Assembly (NCBI GenBank): GCA_028706585.1 | Contig: JAQTVX010000113.1 | Location: 1 to 7,056 of the forward strand | Length of the DNA stretch: 7,056 bases | From: Candidatus Krumholzibacteriia bacterium | Lineage (GTDB): Bacteria; Krumholzibacteriota; Krumholzibacteriia; Krumholzibacteriales; Krumholzibacteriaceae | Reading direction: 5' to 3' | Part shown: positions 1 to 6,740 of the stretch, piece after piece | How positions within the stretch are numbered: position 1 is the first letter of the stretch | How the letters are laid out: each line of letters begins with the position of its first letter | Notes under the pieces: model-generated | Database searches by the model: none | What the model saw: only the letters and a program-made list of their open reading frames with translations | Told to the model about the DNA's origin: nothing | Made by a program: the position numbers and the translations under genes

Positions 1-656
1 CGTCCGCCGGGCTCGAGCACGAGCTCATCGCCCTTTCTCACCATTCCACTCCACGCGGTTCCGGTGACGATCGTGCCGATGCCGCTCTTCGTCCACACGC
101 GATCGACCGGCATGCGGAAGAAATCGGCGGCCAGGCGCTCGCCGAGCGCGAGCGCCTGGGTTTTGAGCGTGGCCTTGAGCCCGGCGAGCCCCTCGCCGGT
201 CACGGCAGAAGTTCTGATGATCGGAGAATGCTCGAAAACGCTTCCGGCGACGAGATCCCGTATCTCCCGCTCGACGAGCTCGAGGATCTCCTCGTCGGCG
301 AGATCGGCCTTGGTTATCGCGATCACGGCGCCCTTCACGCCGAGGAGACGGAGCACCTCGAAGTGCTCCTCCGTCTGCGGCATGACCCCTTCATCCGCCG
401 CTACGACGAGAAGCGCGAGATCCACGCCTACCGCCCCGGACACCATCGTCTTGACGAAACGCTCGTGGCCGGGGACGTCCACGATCCCGGCGATGACTCC
501 GTCTCCGAGATCGAGTGGCGCGAACCCGAGCACGATCGAAATCCCGCGCTCCTTCTCTTCCTTGAGCCGGTCCGTGTCACGCCCCGTCAACGCCTTCACG
601 ATCTCGGTCTTGCCGTGATCGACGTGTCCCGATGTGCCGATGATGAGGTTACGCAC
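1..656 (-). CDS. selB: Selenocysteine-specific translation elongation factor SelB, N-terminal part (cut by window edge)
   Basis: SelB is the GTPase that carries selenocysteyl-tRNA(Sec) to the ribosome at UGA codons marked by a SECIS element. About 218 residues are visible of a protein usually over 600 long. G-domain motifs: P-loop GHVDHGKT at residues 10-17, switch I RGISIVLGFA at 37-46, G3 DVPGHE at 60-65, and G4 TKAD at 115-118 (TKAD rather than NKxD is usual in SelB). Domain II begins with a segment close to FRMPVDRVWTKSGIGT. The LGFA sequence after switch I separates it from EF-Tu. The domain III and C-terminal winged-helix SECIS-binding parts lie outside the window. The chosen start is GTG, with AAGGA 9 nt upstream; an ATG 7 nt further upstream is out of frame and reaches TAA after four codons. 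It follows murA by 37 nt on the same strand. Its presence implies that the organism makes selenoproteins (inference). Confidence 0.93.
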   Translation of the reverse strand, partial: MRNLIIGTSGHVDHGKTEIVKALTGRDTDRLKEEKERGISIVLGFAPLDLGDGVIAGIVDVPGHERFVKTMVSGAVGVDLALLVVAADEGVMPQTEEHFEVLRLLGVKGAVIAITKADLADEEILELVEREIRDLVAGSVFEHSPIIRTSAVTGEGLAGLKATLKTQALALGERLAADFFRMPVDRVWTKSGIGTIVTGTAWSGMVRKGDELVLEPGG

Positions 657-671
657 GCGGCATGTTCCTTC

Positions 672-690
672 GCCGCCCGCACCGGGCGGC
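672..690 (-). other. GC-rich hairpin in the murA-selB gap
   Basis: This is a perfect 8-bp stem with a 3-nt loop (GCCGCCCG, GTG, CGGGCGGC). It begins 3 nt after the murA stop and ends just before the selB Shine-Dalgarno sequence (AAGGA). No U tract follows, so it is not a standard intrinsic terminator. It could protect the upstream mRNA end, weaken read-through, or control access to the selB ribosome binding site. The structure is read directly; the role is inference. Confidence 0.5.
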
Positions 691-693
691 CCT

Positions 694-1956
694 TCAATCC
701 CTGGCCCTTCGTATGGCCGCGCCTATCGCGCGCAGCTTTTCCTCGATCCGCTCGTACCCGCGATCAATGTGGTACACGCGGAGAATCGTGGTCTCTCCCG
801 CGGCGGCGAGCCCCGCGAGTATGAGGGCCGAGCTCGCGCGGATATCGGTCGCCATCACGGGCGCGCCCTCGAGCTTTTCAACGCCCGTGATAACCGCGAC
901 GTTGCCGTCGCGGGCGATCTTCGCGCCGAACCTGCACAGCTCGGGTACATGCGTGAATCGGTCGGGATACACGCGGTCGACGATCGTGCTCGTTCCCCGC
1001 GCTATCGAGAGCACCGCCATGATCTGCGCCTGCATGTCGGTCGCGAATGACGGATAAAACCCCGTTTCGACGTTCGCCGGATTCAGCCGCTCGGGACCGG
1101 TCACGGTCATCGAGCCGTCCCCGCAGACGATCCGCGCGCCGCATTCCTCGAGCTTCTCAATGACCGCGCCGAGATGGGACGGCGCGCAGTTCAATATCTC
1201 GATGCGACCCCCCGTTATCGCTGCCGCCGCGGCGAACGTGCCGGCCTCGATCCTGTCGGGGATGACGCGATGCTTGTATGCAGCTATGGACGAGACGCCA
1301 TCGATCGTGATGCGCGAGGTTCCCTCCCCCTCGATCCTCGCGCCCCCGCTTTTGAGTGCCAGCGCCAGCTCCGTGATCTCGGGCTCGCGCGCTGCGTTTT
1401 CGATCACGGTGCGTCCCTCGGCGAGAACCGCCGCCATGATGATGTTCACCGTCGCCCCGACGCTCGGAATCGTGAGCGTGATCTCGGCGCCCCGAAGCTT
1501 GCCGGCCTTGGCATTGATGTAACCGTGCTCGATCGTGAGCTCGGCGCCGAGGGCGCCCAGACCCTTGAGGTGCAGATCGACCGGGCGCGGCCCCCACGCG
1601 CATCCGCCCGGCATCGAGACGCGGGCTTTCCCGAAGCGCGCGACCAGCGGCCCGAACGCATATATCGAAGCCCGCATCGTGCGCACGAGATCATAAGGCG
1701 CCTCGAACGAAGTGATCCGCGAGGCGTCCACCTCGAGCCTTCCGCCCTCGAGCGACGAAACCGCCCCGAACCCGGCGAGGAGCTGCATCATCGTGCGCGT
1801 GTCCCTGAGATCGGGAACGTTGTCGAGGATGCACGTTCCCCCCGTGAGCATCGAGGCGGCCATGAGCGGCAGCACGGCGTTCTTGGCCCCGCTTACCCGT
1901 ACGCTCCCCTCGAGCCGGCACGGACCATTGATAATGAATCTATCCACTTGCTTCAT
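694..1956 (-). CDS. murA: UDP-N-acetylglucosamine 1-carboxyvinyltransferase MurA
   Basis: MurA transfers enolpyruvate from PEP to UDP-GlcNAc in the cytoplasm, the first committed step of peptidoglycan synthesis, and is the target of fosfomycin. The protein has 420 residues, matching the family (E. coli 419). Visible motifs: SGAKNA at 22-27 with the catalytic Lys25; the mobile loop GGCAWGPRPVDLH at 117-129, whose Cys119 corresponds to E. coli Cys115, so fosfomycin sensitivity is expected at this position; SVGATV and ENAAREPEI in the middle; ATDMQAQ with the general-base Asp; and HIDRGYERIEEKL near the C-terminus with the conserved Arg. The ATG start overlaps the prmC stop in an ATGA, with a G-rich Shine-Dalgarno sequence just upstream, so the two are probably translationally coupled. 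The gene ends in TGA, 37 nt before selB. Tryptophan and proline in the Cys loop, where E. coli has Ile and Ala, are within family variation. Confidence 0.98.
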   Translation of the reverse strand: MKQVDRFIINGPCRLEGSVRVSGAKNAVLPLMAASMLTGGTCILDNVPDLRDTRTMMQLLAGFGAVSSLEGGRLEVDASRITSFEAPYDLVRTMRASIYAFGPLVARFGKARVSMPGGCAWGPRPVDLHLKGLGALGAELTIEHGYINAKAGKLRGAEITLTIPSVGATVNIIMAAVLAEGRTVIENAAREPEITELALALKSGGARIEGEGTSRITIDGVSSIAAYKHRVIPDRIEAGTFAAAAAITGGRIEILNCAPSHLGAVIEKLEECGARIVCGDGSMTVTGPERLNPANVETGFYPSFATDMQAQIMAVLSIARGTSTIVDRVYPDRFTHVPELCRFGAKIARDGNVAVITGVEKLEGAPVMATDIRASSALILAGLAAAGETTILRVYHIDRGYERIEEKLRAIGAAIRRARD

Positions 1957-2840
1957 CCCCCCGAGTCAGGCGCAAAGGCCGTCACCATTCGTTCAAAGCC
2001 ATTGTAATCCTTCCGCATGGATGAGCGCACAAGCCCTCCGGCGGCGCAGATTCCCAGCACGGCATCCCCCTGGGCGTGGCCGATCTCGAACGCCGCGATC
2101 CCCCCCGGCCCGAGAAGACGCGCCGCATCCCGCACGAGCACGGAATAGAAATCGATCCCGTCCACGCCGCCGTCCAGCGCGGCGCGCGCCTCGTATCGCG
2201 ACACCTCGGCGTCGAGGCCGTCGATCGCCGCGGTCGGAATGTACGGAGGGTTCGCGACGAGCAAGTCTAACGATCGCTCTCCCTCGATCCTCCCGAGATC
2301 GCTCGCGGCGAAAACGTCCATACGATCCGCAACGCCGAGCGCCTCGAAATTCTCCCTCGCGAGCGCCACCGCGTCGGCGGATACGTCGATCGCCCGCCCA
2401 CTCCAGCCCGGGTGCCGGCGGCAGAGACTGCCCGAAACCACGCCGGCGCCGACACCGAATTCCACGAAAGAGGCCGACGGCAGCGAACCTGCCAGCTCCT
2501 CGATCCATTCGACGAGGAGCTCCGTCTCCGGCCTCGGAATGAAAACCCCCTCGCGGACCTTGAACGGGAGCGACATAAACTCGATCTCGCCCAGGATATA
2601 CTGAAGGGGGTAATGCTTCGCGCGCACCTTGAGATCTTCGCGGTAGGAAGATAGCATGTCGCCGGCCAGCTCTTGGTCAAAGCGGAGGTAAACGTCGAGG
2701 CGGGAGCATCCCATGCGCTTCGCGAGAAGGTGCTCGGCGCTGAGCCGTGCCGATTCGACGCCGTGCCGCTGGAGGTAACCCTCCGCGAGCAGCAGCGCCT
2801 CCAGCACTTTCATCGTCTTCGCCCCCGCCGAGTGCGGCAT
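1953..2840 (-). CDS. prmC: Peptide chain release factor N5-glutamine methyltransferase PrmC (HemK)
   Basis: PrmC uses S-adenosylmethionine to methylate the glutamine of the GGQ motif in release factors, raising termination efficiency. With the start chosen here it has 295 residues (E. coli 277). The helical N-terminal domain spans about 10-95. IPRPETE at 101-107 is the PrmC linker motif. SAM motif I reads EFGVGAG at 127-133, the acidic ribose-binding position follows near Asp152, and the catalytic NPPY is at 197-200. The reading frame is open up to 2918, inside prfA. The ATG at 2840 is preferred because GGGAGGGG lies at good spacing and it starts 1 nt after the prfA stop; the ATG at 2813 (286 residues) is a possible alternative. 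Its last codons overlap murA. The adjacent prfA encodes its own substrate, a common arrangement. Confidence 0.95.
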   Translation of the reverse strand: MPHSAGAKTMKVLEALLLAEGYLQRHGVESARLSAEHLLAKRMGCSRLDVYLRFDQELAGDMLSSYREDLKVRAKHYPLQYILGEIEFMSLPFKVREGVFIPRPETELLVEWIEELAGSLPSASFVEFGVGAGVVSGSLCRRHPGWSGRAIDVSADAVALARENFEALGVADRMDVFAASDLGRIEGERSLDLLVANPPYIPTAAIDGLDAEVSRYEARAALDGGVDGIDFYSVLVRDAARLLGPGGIAAFEIGHAQGDAVLGICAAGGLVRSSMRKDYNGFERMVTAFAPDSGG

Positions 2841-2841
2841 C

Positions 2842-3942
2842 TCACGCCCCTCCCGCGCGGCCGTCGGCCTCCATTTCGCGCTTGAGAAGCTCCTCCCGAT
2901 GAGCGAGGGCGAGCCCATCGACGACCTCGCCGAGATCGCCGTCCAGAACGCCTCGCAGATTATGCAGGGTAAGAGCGATCCGATGATCCGTGACCCTCCC
3001 CTGCGAAAAATTGTAAGTTCGGATCTTGTCGCTCCGGTCTCCGGAGCCGATCATGCCCCGTCGCGCCTCGGCGATCTTCTCCGCCTGAGCGCTCCTCGCC
3101 TTCTCCAGGAGACGCGCCATCAGCACCTTGAGAGCCTTCGCGCGATTCTTGTGCTGCGACTTCTCGTCCTGGCACTGGACGACCATGCCCGTGGGGATAT
3201 GGGTGATCCGGACCGCGGAGTCGGTCGTATTGACCGATTGCCCCCCCGGCCCGCGCGAGCGAAACACGTCGACGCGGAGGTCCTTCGGATCGATATGCAG
3301 GTCGACCTCCTCGGCCTCGGGAAGCACGGCCACGGACACGGCCGACGTGTGAATGCGCCCCCCCGCCTCCGTCACCGGCACGCGCTGCACCCTGTGCACT
3401 CCGCTCTCGAATTTGAGCTTTCCGTAAGCGTTCTCCCCCGTAACGAGGAAGATGATTTCCTTGTAGCCCCCGATCTCGGTCGGGCTGCTCGAGAGGTTCT
3501 CGATCTTCCAGTTCTGCCGCTCGGCGTAGAGCCGATACATCCGGTAGAGATCGGCGGCGAAAAGCGCCGCCTCGTCCCCTCCCGTTCCGGCCCGTATCTC
3601 GAACACGGTATTTCGTGAATCATCCGGGTCGCGCGGGAGAAGGGCCAACTTGATCTTCTCCTCCTCGGCCCGCATTTCCTTCTCGAGCTCCGCCATCTCC
3701 GAGCGCGCGATCTCCACGAGCTCGTGATCGCTCCCCTCCTCGACGGCCGCGCGGTCCTCGGCATAGCGCCTCTCGTGATCGAGGTACCTGCGGATCGACA
3801 GCACCGCCTTCTCCAGCTCGCTGTGCTCGCGGGCGAGCTTGCGGTAGAGATCGCGATTCCTGATGTTTTCCGGCTTGGCCAGCTCCTCTGCGAGCTGATC
3901 ATAGCGCCTTATGACGTTCTGATACCGGTTGTTCGTCTCCAA
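2842..3942 (-). CDS. prfA: Peptide chain release factor 1 (RF1)
   Basis: RF1 recognises UAA and UAG stop codons and triggers release of the finished peptide. The protein has 366 residues (E. coli 360). An N-terminal coiled-coil domain covers about 1-105. The tripeptide anticodon is PVT at 189-191, in the context RVPVTEAGGRIHTSA; this is the PxT of RF1 and excludes RF2, which has SPF. The catalytic GGQ is at 233-235 in SRGPGGQSVNTTDSAVR. The start is TTG with GGAG 5 nt upstream; no in-frame ATG or GTG lies between it and the upstream in-frame stop near 4006. An ATG at 3953 is out of frame and runs into TAA after 14 codons. The gene itself ends in TGA, which RF1 does not read. It is followed after 1 nt by prmC, whose product modifies the GGQ glutamine. 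Confidence 0.97.
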   Translation of the reverse strand: METNNRYQNVIRRYDQLAEELAKPENIRNRDLYRKLAREHSELEKAVLSIRRYLDHERRYAEDRAAVEEGSDHELVEIARSEMAELEKEMRAEEEKIKLALLPRDPDDSRNTVFEIRAGTGGDEAALFAADLYRMYRLYAERQNWKIENLSSSPTEIGGYKEIIFLVTGENAYGKLKFESGVHRVQRVPVTEAGGRIHTSAVSVAVLPEAEEVDLHIDPKDLRVDVFRSRGPGGQSVNTTDSAVRITHIPTGMVVQCQDEKSQHKNRAKALKVLMARLLEKARSAQAEKIAEARRGMIGSGDRSDKIRTYNFSQGRVTDHRIALTLHNLRGVLDGDLGEVVDGLALAHREELLKREMEADGRAGGA

Positions 3943-3979
3943 CGATTCTCCATTCGAGGGCCCGGCGCAAAACGCGTTC

Positions 3980-3998
3980 GACGGGAGTGGCGCCCGTC
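3980..3998 (-). other. Hairpin in the DUF1385-prfA gap
   Basis: The 91-nt gap upstream of prfA contains a 6-bp stem with a 7-nt loop (GACGGG, CGCCACT, CCCGTC), about 38 nt before the TTG start. A TTTT run follows after roughly eight nucleotides, too far for a good intrinsic terminator. No convincing promoter was seen in this gap. It may be only a processing or stability element in a polycistronic mRNA; the function is a guess. Confidence 0.3.
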
Positions 3999-4033
3999 CG
4001 CGGTTTCATGACGGTACTGTAATTAACGAGAGC

Positions 4034-4957
4034 CTAGGATTCCACTATTTTGTCGCCCAGGCAGGCGTTGAGGGCGGCGATGGCGACCTCGATCTGGTCG
4101 CTCGACGGCTCCTTCGTCGTGAGCTTCTGGAGAAAGAGCCCGGGCCAGACGAAAACCGCCATGTACCGGCGCAAGCCGGGTTTCGCCGAGATCTTCAGCA
4201 GCTCGTACGAGACGCCGCCGATGACCGGGATGAAGGCGAAACGGATGAGCTTGTCGCCGATGCTTTGCGGCCTTCCCAGAAACATGAAGATGATGATACT
4301 AACGACCACGACTATTAGAAGAAAGCTCGTCGAGCAGCGCGCGTGGAGCGTCGAATAGGCGCGGGTGTTCTCGACGGTCGCCGTTCCCTCCGCCTCGAAT
4401 GCGGAGATCGTCTTGTGCTCCGCTCCGTGGTACTCGAAGATCCGCCGCATCTCCTTCCAGCGCGTGATTAGCACTATATAAAGGATCAGGAATATGAGGC
4501 GGATGACCCCGTCGACGAGGTTGAAAAGCACGCCCTGCGTAAGACCGGTCAATTCCGTGAGAAAGAGCGGCAGGTAGAAGAAAAGCCCGAAGCCGAGCGC
4601 AAAGGCCGCCGCGATCGTGATGAAAATACTGAATGACGAAAGCCCCTTGCCGGCGTCTGCCGCCCCCGTCCCCCCGCCCTCCGCGGCGGCCTCCGCCGTC
4701 GCCTTCTCGGCCGAGAACGAGAGCGCCCTGATCGCGATGACGAAGGTCTCCACGAACGCGATCGCCCCTCGAATGATCGGAACGTTGAGAGCGCGGAAGC
4801 GCCGGGTGAGACTCGTGAAACACTGCTTCTGAAGGACTATTGCGCCGCTCGGCGTCCTCACCGCGGTCGCGATACAGCCCGGGGACCGCATCATCACGCC
4901 CTCGATGACGGCCTGACCCCCAACCTGAAGTCGCTTTCTCTCATCCTGTTCGGACAT
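4034..4957 (-). CDS. DUF1385 (YqhQ-type) integral membrane protein of unknown function
   Basis: The protein (307 residues with this start) belongs to the DUF1385/COG3872 family, known from Bacillus YqhQ, whose biochemical role is not established to my knowledge. Family blocks seen: VGGQAVIEGVMMRSP at 12-26, EYHGAEHK at 175-182, HARCSTSF at 205-212, SYELLK at 250-255 and PGLFLQKLTTKEP at 272-284. The histidines, cysteine and glutamates in the middle blocks look like possible metal or catalytic residues (inference). Hydrophobic stretches near 58-80, 108-135, 143-165, 212-228 and 237-254 suggest about four or five membrane segments; an Ala/Gly-rich linker lies at 88-103. The ATG start has GAGGAG just upstream; an in-frame TTG at 4996 would add 13 residues but has no clear ribosome binding site. 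It lies between rpmE and prfA, probably in one operon with them, and ends in TAG. Confidence 0.9.
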   Translation of the reverse strand: MSEQDERKRLQVGGQAVIEGVMMRSPGCIATAVRTPSGAIVLQKQCFTSLTRRFRALNVPIIRGAIAFVETFVIAIRALSFSAEKATAEAAAEGGGTGAADAGKGLSSFSIFITIAAAFALGFGLFFYLPLFLTELTGLTQGVLFNLVDGVIRLIFLILYIVLITRWKEMRRIFEYHGAEHKTISAFEAEGTATVENTRAYSTLHARCSTSFLLIVVVVSIIIFMFLGRPQSIGDKLIRFAFIPVIGGVSYELLKISAKPGLRRYMAVFVWPGLFLQKLTTKEPSSDQIEVAIAALNACLGDKIVES

Positions 4958-4999
4958 GGACTCCTCGAAGAGCGGAGGCTGAGGATCGTGCGGCAAGCG

Positions 5000-5233
5000 C
5001 TACTTTCCCGCGTCCTTTTCGGTCTTCTTCTTGCGGTAGTCGCCGTACTTGCGCTGGAAACGCTCGACGCGACCGGCCGTATCGATCAGCTTCTGCTTGC
5101 CGGTGAAGAAGGGATGGCAGCGGGAGCAGATTTCCACGTGGATATCCTGCGACGTGGAGGATGTTTCGATCACGTTCCCGCAGATGCAGGTGATCTTGGT
5201 CTTCTTGTAATCGGGATGGATTTCCTTTTTCAT
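5000..5233 (-). CDS. rpmE: Large ribosomal subunit protein bL31, zinc-binding (C+) form
   Basis: bL31 bridges the 50S central protuberance and the 30S head. The protein has 77 residues, starting MKKEIHPDYKK as is typical. Cysteines 16 and 18 (CxC) and 36 and 39 (CxxC) form the zinc site of the C+ form, which acts as a zinc store in bacteria that also carry a zinc-free paralogue. The basic C-terminal tail (YRKKKTEKDAGK) is normal for the family. The ATG has GGGGAG 6 nt upstream. It has its own promoter in the rho-rpmE gap and is followed after 42 nt by the DUF1385 gene. Confidence 0.97.
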   Translation of the reverse strand: MKKEIHPDYKKTKITCICGNVIETSSTSQDIHVEICSRCHPFFTGKQKLIDTAGRVERFQRKYGDYRKKKTEKDAGK

Positions 5234-5265
5234 AACCGACTCCCCGTTTGTTTTACTCTCTCTCT

Positions 5266-5282
5266 CGCCGCGACGGGCGGCG
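5266..5282 (-). promoter_or_regulatory. Hairpin in the rpmE 5' leader
   Basis: Within the roughly 50-nt leader between the predicted transcription start and rpmE is a 6-bp perfect stem with a 5-nt loop (CGCCGC, CCGTC, GCGGCG). It is followed by a GAGAGAGAGAG purine repeat and then the Shine-Dalgarno sequence. Autogenous control of L31 through its mRNA leader is known in E. coli. Whether this hairpin has that role is inference. Confidence 0.4.
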
Positions 5283-5291
5283 CATCGTCAT

Positions 5292-5300
5292 ATTATATCA
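5292..5300 (-). promoter_or_regulatory. Extended -10 promoter for rpmE and downstream genes
   Basis: The minus strand reads TGATATAAT, a perfect extended -10 element, in an AT-rich island (about 5292-5347) that stands out from the GC-rich surroundings. The -35 region is weak (TACATT at 17 bp spacing), as is common for extended -10 promoters. Transcription would begin near 5285, giving a leader of about 50 nt before rpmE and serving the rpmE-to-selB run. Confidence 0.65.
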
Positions 5301-5370
5301 CAGAAAGCCCGCTAAATGTAATAATGCGCATTCGAAAATACAAACGGAATCTTGCTGGAGTGGTCCGCAA

Positions 5371-5390
5371 GGCCCAGCGCGCCCCGGGCC
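5371..5390 (-). terminator. GC-rich stem behind rho, weak terminator candidate
   Basis: Shortly after the rho stop codon the transcript can pair GGCCC with GGGCC around a 10-nt loop, and a CCGGGCCCGG palindrome overlaps the first arm. There is no U tract, so intrinsic termination is doubtful and some read-through from rho into rpmE is likely. The sequence GGCCGGGCCC here also occurs in the hairpin behind the gene upstream of rho. Confidence 0.25.
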
Positions 5391-5398
5391 CGGCCGAC

Positions 5399-6649
5399 TC
5401 ATGCGTTCATCGACTGAAGGAACTTCGCGTTCGATTTCGTCTTCGACATCTTCTCGAGGAGGAACTCCATGGCCTCGACGACGTTCTTGTCGCTCAAGAA
5501 CTTGCGCAGGATATAGACCTTGCTGAGAACCTTCTCGGGCAGCAGCAGCTCCTCTTTCCTCGTGCCCGATCGAAAAATGTCGATCGAGGGGAATACGCGC
5601 TTGTCGGTGAGACGCCGGTCGAGAACGATCTCGAGGTTCCCAGTTCCCTTGAACTCCTCGAAGATGACCTCGTCCATGCGGCTTCCCGTTTCTATGAGGG
5701 CGGTCGCGATGATGGTGAGGCTCCCCTCCTCCTCGGTGTTGCGCGCCGCGCCGAAGAAGCGCTTCGGGCGCTGGAGAGCGTTCGAATCGACGCCGCCGGA
5801 GAGAATCTTGCCCGAATGGGGCACCACGGCGTTGTGCGCCCGCGCGAGGCGCGTGAGGCTGTCGAGGAGAATGACGACGTCCTTGCCGTGCTCGACGAGG
5901 CGCTTTGCCTTCTCGATGACCATATCGGCCACCTGAACATGCCGGTCGGCCGGCTCGTCGAACGTCGAGCTGATCACTTCGCCTTTCACCGAGCGTTCCA
6001 TGTCGGTGACCTCTTCGGGACGCTCGTCGATCAGGAGCACGATCAGGTAGATCTCGGGGTGATTCGCCGTGATCGAGTTCGCTATCTTCTGCAGAAGAAT
6101 CGTCTTTCCCGTTCGAGGGGGCGCGACGATGAGGCCGCGCTGCCCCTTGCCTATCGGCGTCAGAAGGTTCATCAGGCGCGTCGAAAGATCATCCGGATTG
6201 TTTTCGATGTTGATGATCTCGTTCGGGTAGAGCGGGGTGAGGTTGTCGAATAGAGTCTTTTTCTTGGTCTCCTCGGGATGCTCGCCGTCGACCATCTCCA
6301 CCTTGAGCAGGGCGAAGTAACGCTCCGATTCCTTGGGGGCGCGGACCTGCCCGGAGACGGTATCTCCGGTCCGCAGATCGAACTTCTTGATCTGCGAAGG
6401 CGAGACGTAGATATCATCCGGACCCGGCAGGTAGTTGTAGTTCGCCGAACGGAGAAATCCGTACCCCTCCGGCAGCACCTGAAGCACTCCTTCGGCGAAT
6501 ATGAGGCCGTTCTGCTGCGCCTGGGCCTCGAGTATCTTGAATATGATCTCCTGCTTCCGGAGGCTCGACAGCCCCTCGATATTGAGCGTCGAAGCGACGT
6601 CGATGAGCTCCTCGATCTTCTTGGATTTTAGTTCCGCAATGTCCATCAC
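5399..6649 (-). CDS. rho: Transcription termination factor Rho
   Basis: Rho is a hexameric RNA-dependent ATPase and translocase that ends transcription of untranslated RNA. The protein has 416 residues (E. coli 419). An N-terminal helical domain (about 2-48) precedes the cold-shock-like RNA-binding domain (about 52-125), with YGFLRSANYNYLPGPDDIYV at 63-82. Walker A is APPRTGKT at 176-183; Walker B is VVILLDS at 258-264. The secondary RNA-binding Q-loop region is LSGGVDSNAL at 283-292, and RSGTRKEELLL lies at 360-370. No insert domain is present. Start: GTG at 6649 is followed directly by ATG at 6646, and either may be used; AAAGGAG lies 10 nt from the GTG and 13 nt from the ATG, so the GTG is slightly favoured by spacing and the ATG by codon. 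The gene has its own promoter and a long leader and ends in TGA. Confidence 0.98.
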   Translation of the reverse strand: MMDIAELKSKKIEELIDVASTLNIEGLSSLRKQEIIFKILEAQAQQNGLIFAEGVLQVLPEGYGFLRSANYNYLPGPDDIYVSPSQIKKFDLRTGDTVSGQVRAPKESERYFALLKVEMVDGEHPEETKKKTLFDNLTPLYPNEIINIENNPDDLSTRLMNLLTPIGKGQRGLIVAPPRTGKTILLQKIANSITANHPEIYLIVLLIDERPEEVTDMERSVKGEVISSTFDEPADRHVQVADMVIEKAKRLVEHGKDVVILLDSLTRLARAHNAVVPHSGKILSGGVDSNALQRPKRFFGAARNTEEEGSLTIIATALIETGSRMDEVIFEEFKGTGNLEIVLDRRLTDKRVFPSIDIFRSGTRKEELLLPEKVLSKVYILRKFLSDKNVVEAMEFLLEKMSKTKSNAKFLQSMNA

Positions 6650-6667
6650 GACCAGACCACTCCTTTG

Positions 6668-6709
6668 TCAATGATTGGAACGGGCCAGATTCTCGAACAA
6701 GGATAACAT
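6668..6709 (-). CDS. Possible 13-residue leader peptide before rho
   Basis: An ATG-initiated reading frame encoding MLSLFENLARSNH ends in TGA directly before the rho Shine-Dalgarno sequence. E. coli has a short rho leader gene (rhoL), so a leader ORF has precedent. However, no ribosome binding site is visible before this ATG and the length is easily reached by chance. It is recorded as a candidate only. Confidence 0.15.
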   Translation of the reverse strand: MLSLFENLARSNH

Positions 6710-6740
6710 CGAACTGGCTTGGCTTTGACCTGGGTATTCT

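Noticed and set aside
64..824. Overlapping plus-strand frames at the left end
   Set aside because: They lie opposite selB and the 3' end of murA, which have clear GTPase and transferase motifs on the minus strand.
1174..2542. Two long plus-strand frames (about 277 and 276 codons) opposite murA and prmC
   Set aside because: Their compositions are dominated by Arg, Pro, Ser and Ala and show no domain. They are shadows of the murA and prmC codon pattern in GC-rich DNA.
2841..2918. Extended prmC start at 2918 inside prfA
   Set aside because: The extra 26 residues are poorly matched to the family and would overlap prfA by 77 nt. The ATG at 2840 has a strong Shine-Dalgarno sequence and 1-nt spacing from prfA.
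4958..4996. TTG start of the DUF1385 gene at 4996
   Set aside because: It has no clear ribosome binding site, whereas the ATG at 4957 has GAGGAG just upstream and the conserved family block begins soon after it.
5255..5266. GA dinucleotide repeat as a microsatellite or CRISPR-like repeat
   Set aside because: It is a single short tract of about six units with no spacers. At most it is a purine-rich leader segment or a phase-variable tract, with no evidence for either.
4988..6253. A 421-codon open frame on the plus strand
   Set aside because: It is antisense to rho and rpmE, both certain by motif content. Its translation is Arg/Leu/Asp-rich without recognisable domains, as expected opposite a GC-rich gene.
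6662..6670. TTGACA-like -35 box directly before rho
   Set aside because: It merges with the rho Shine-Dalgarno sequence; a -10 would fall inside the coding region, so it cannot drive full-length rho.
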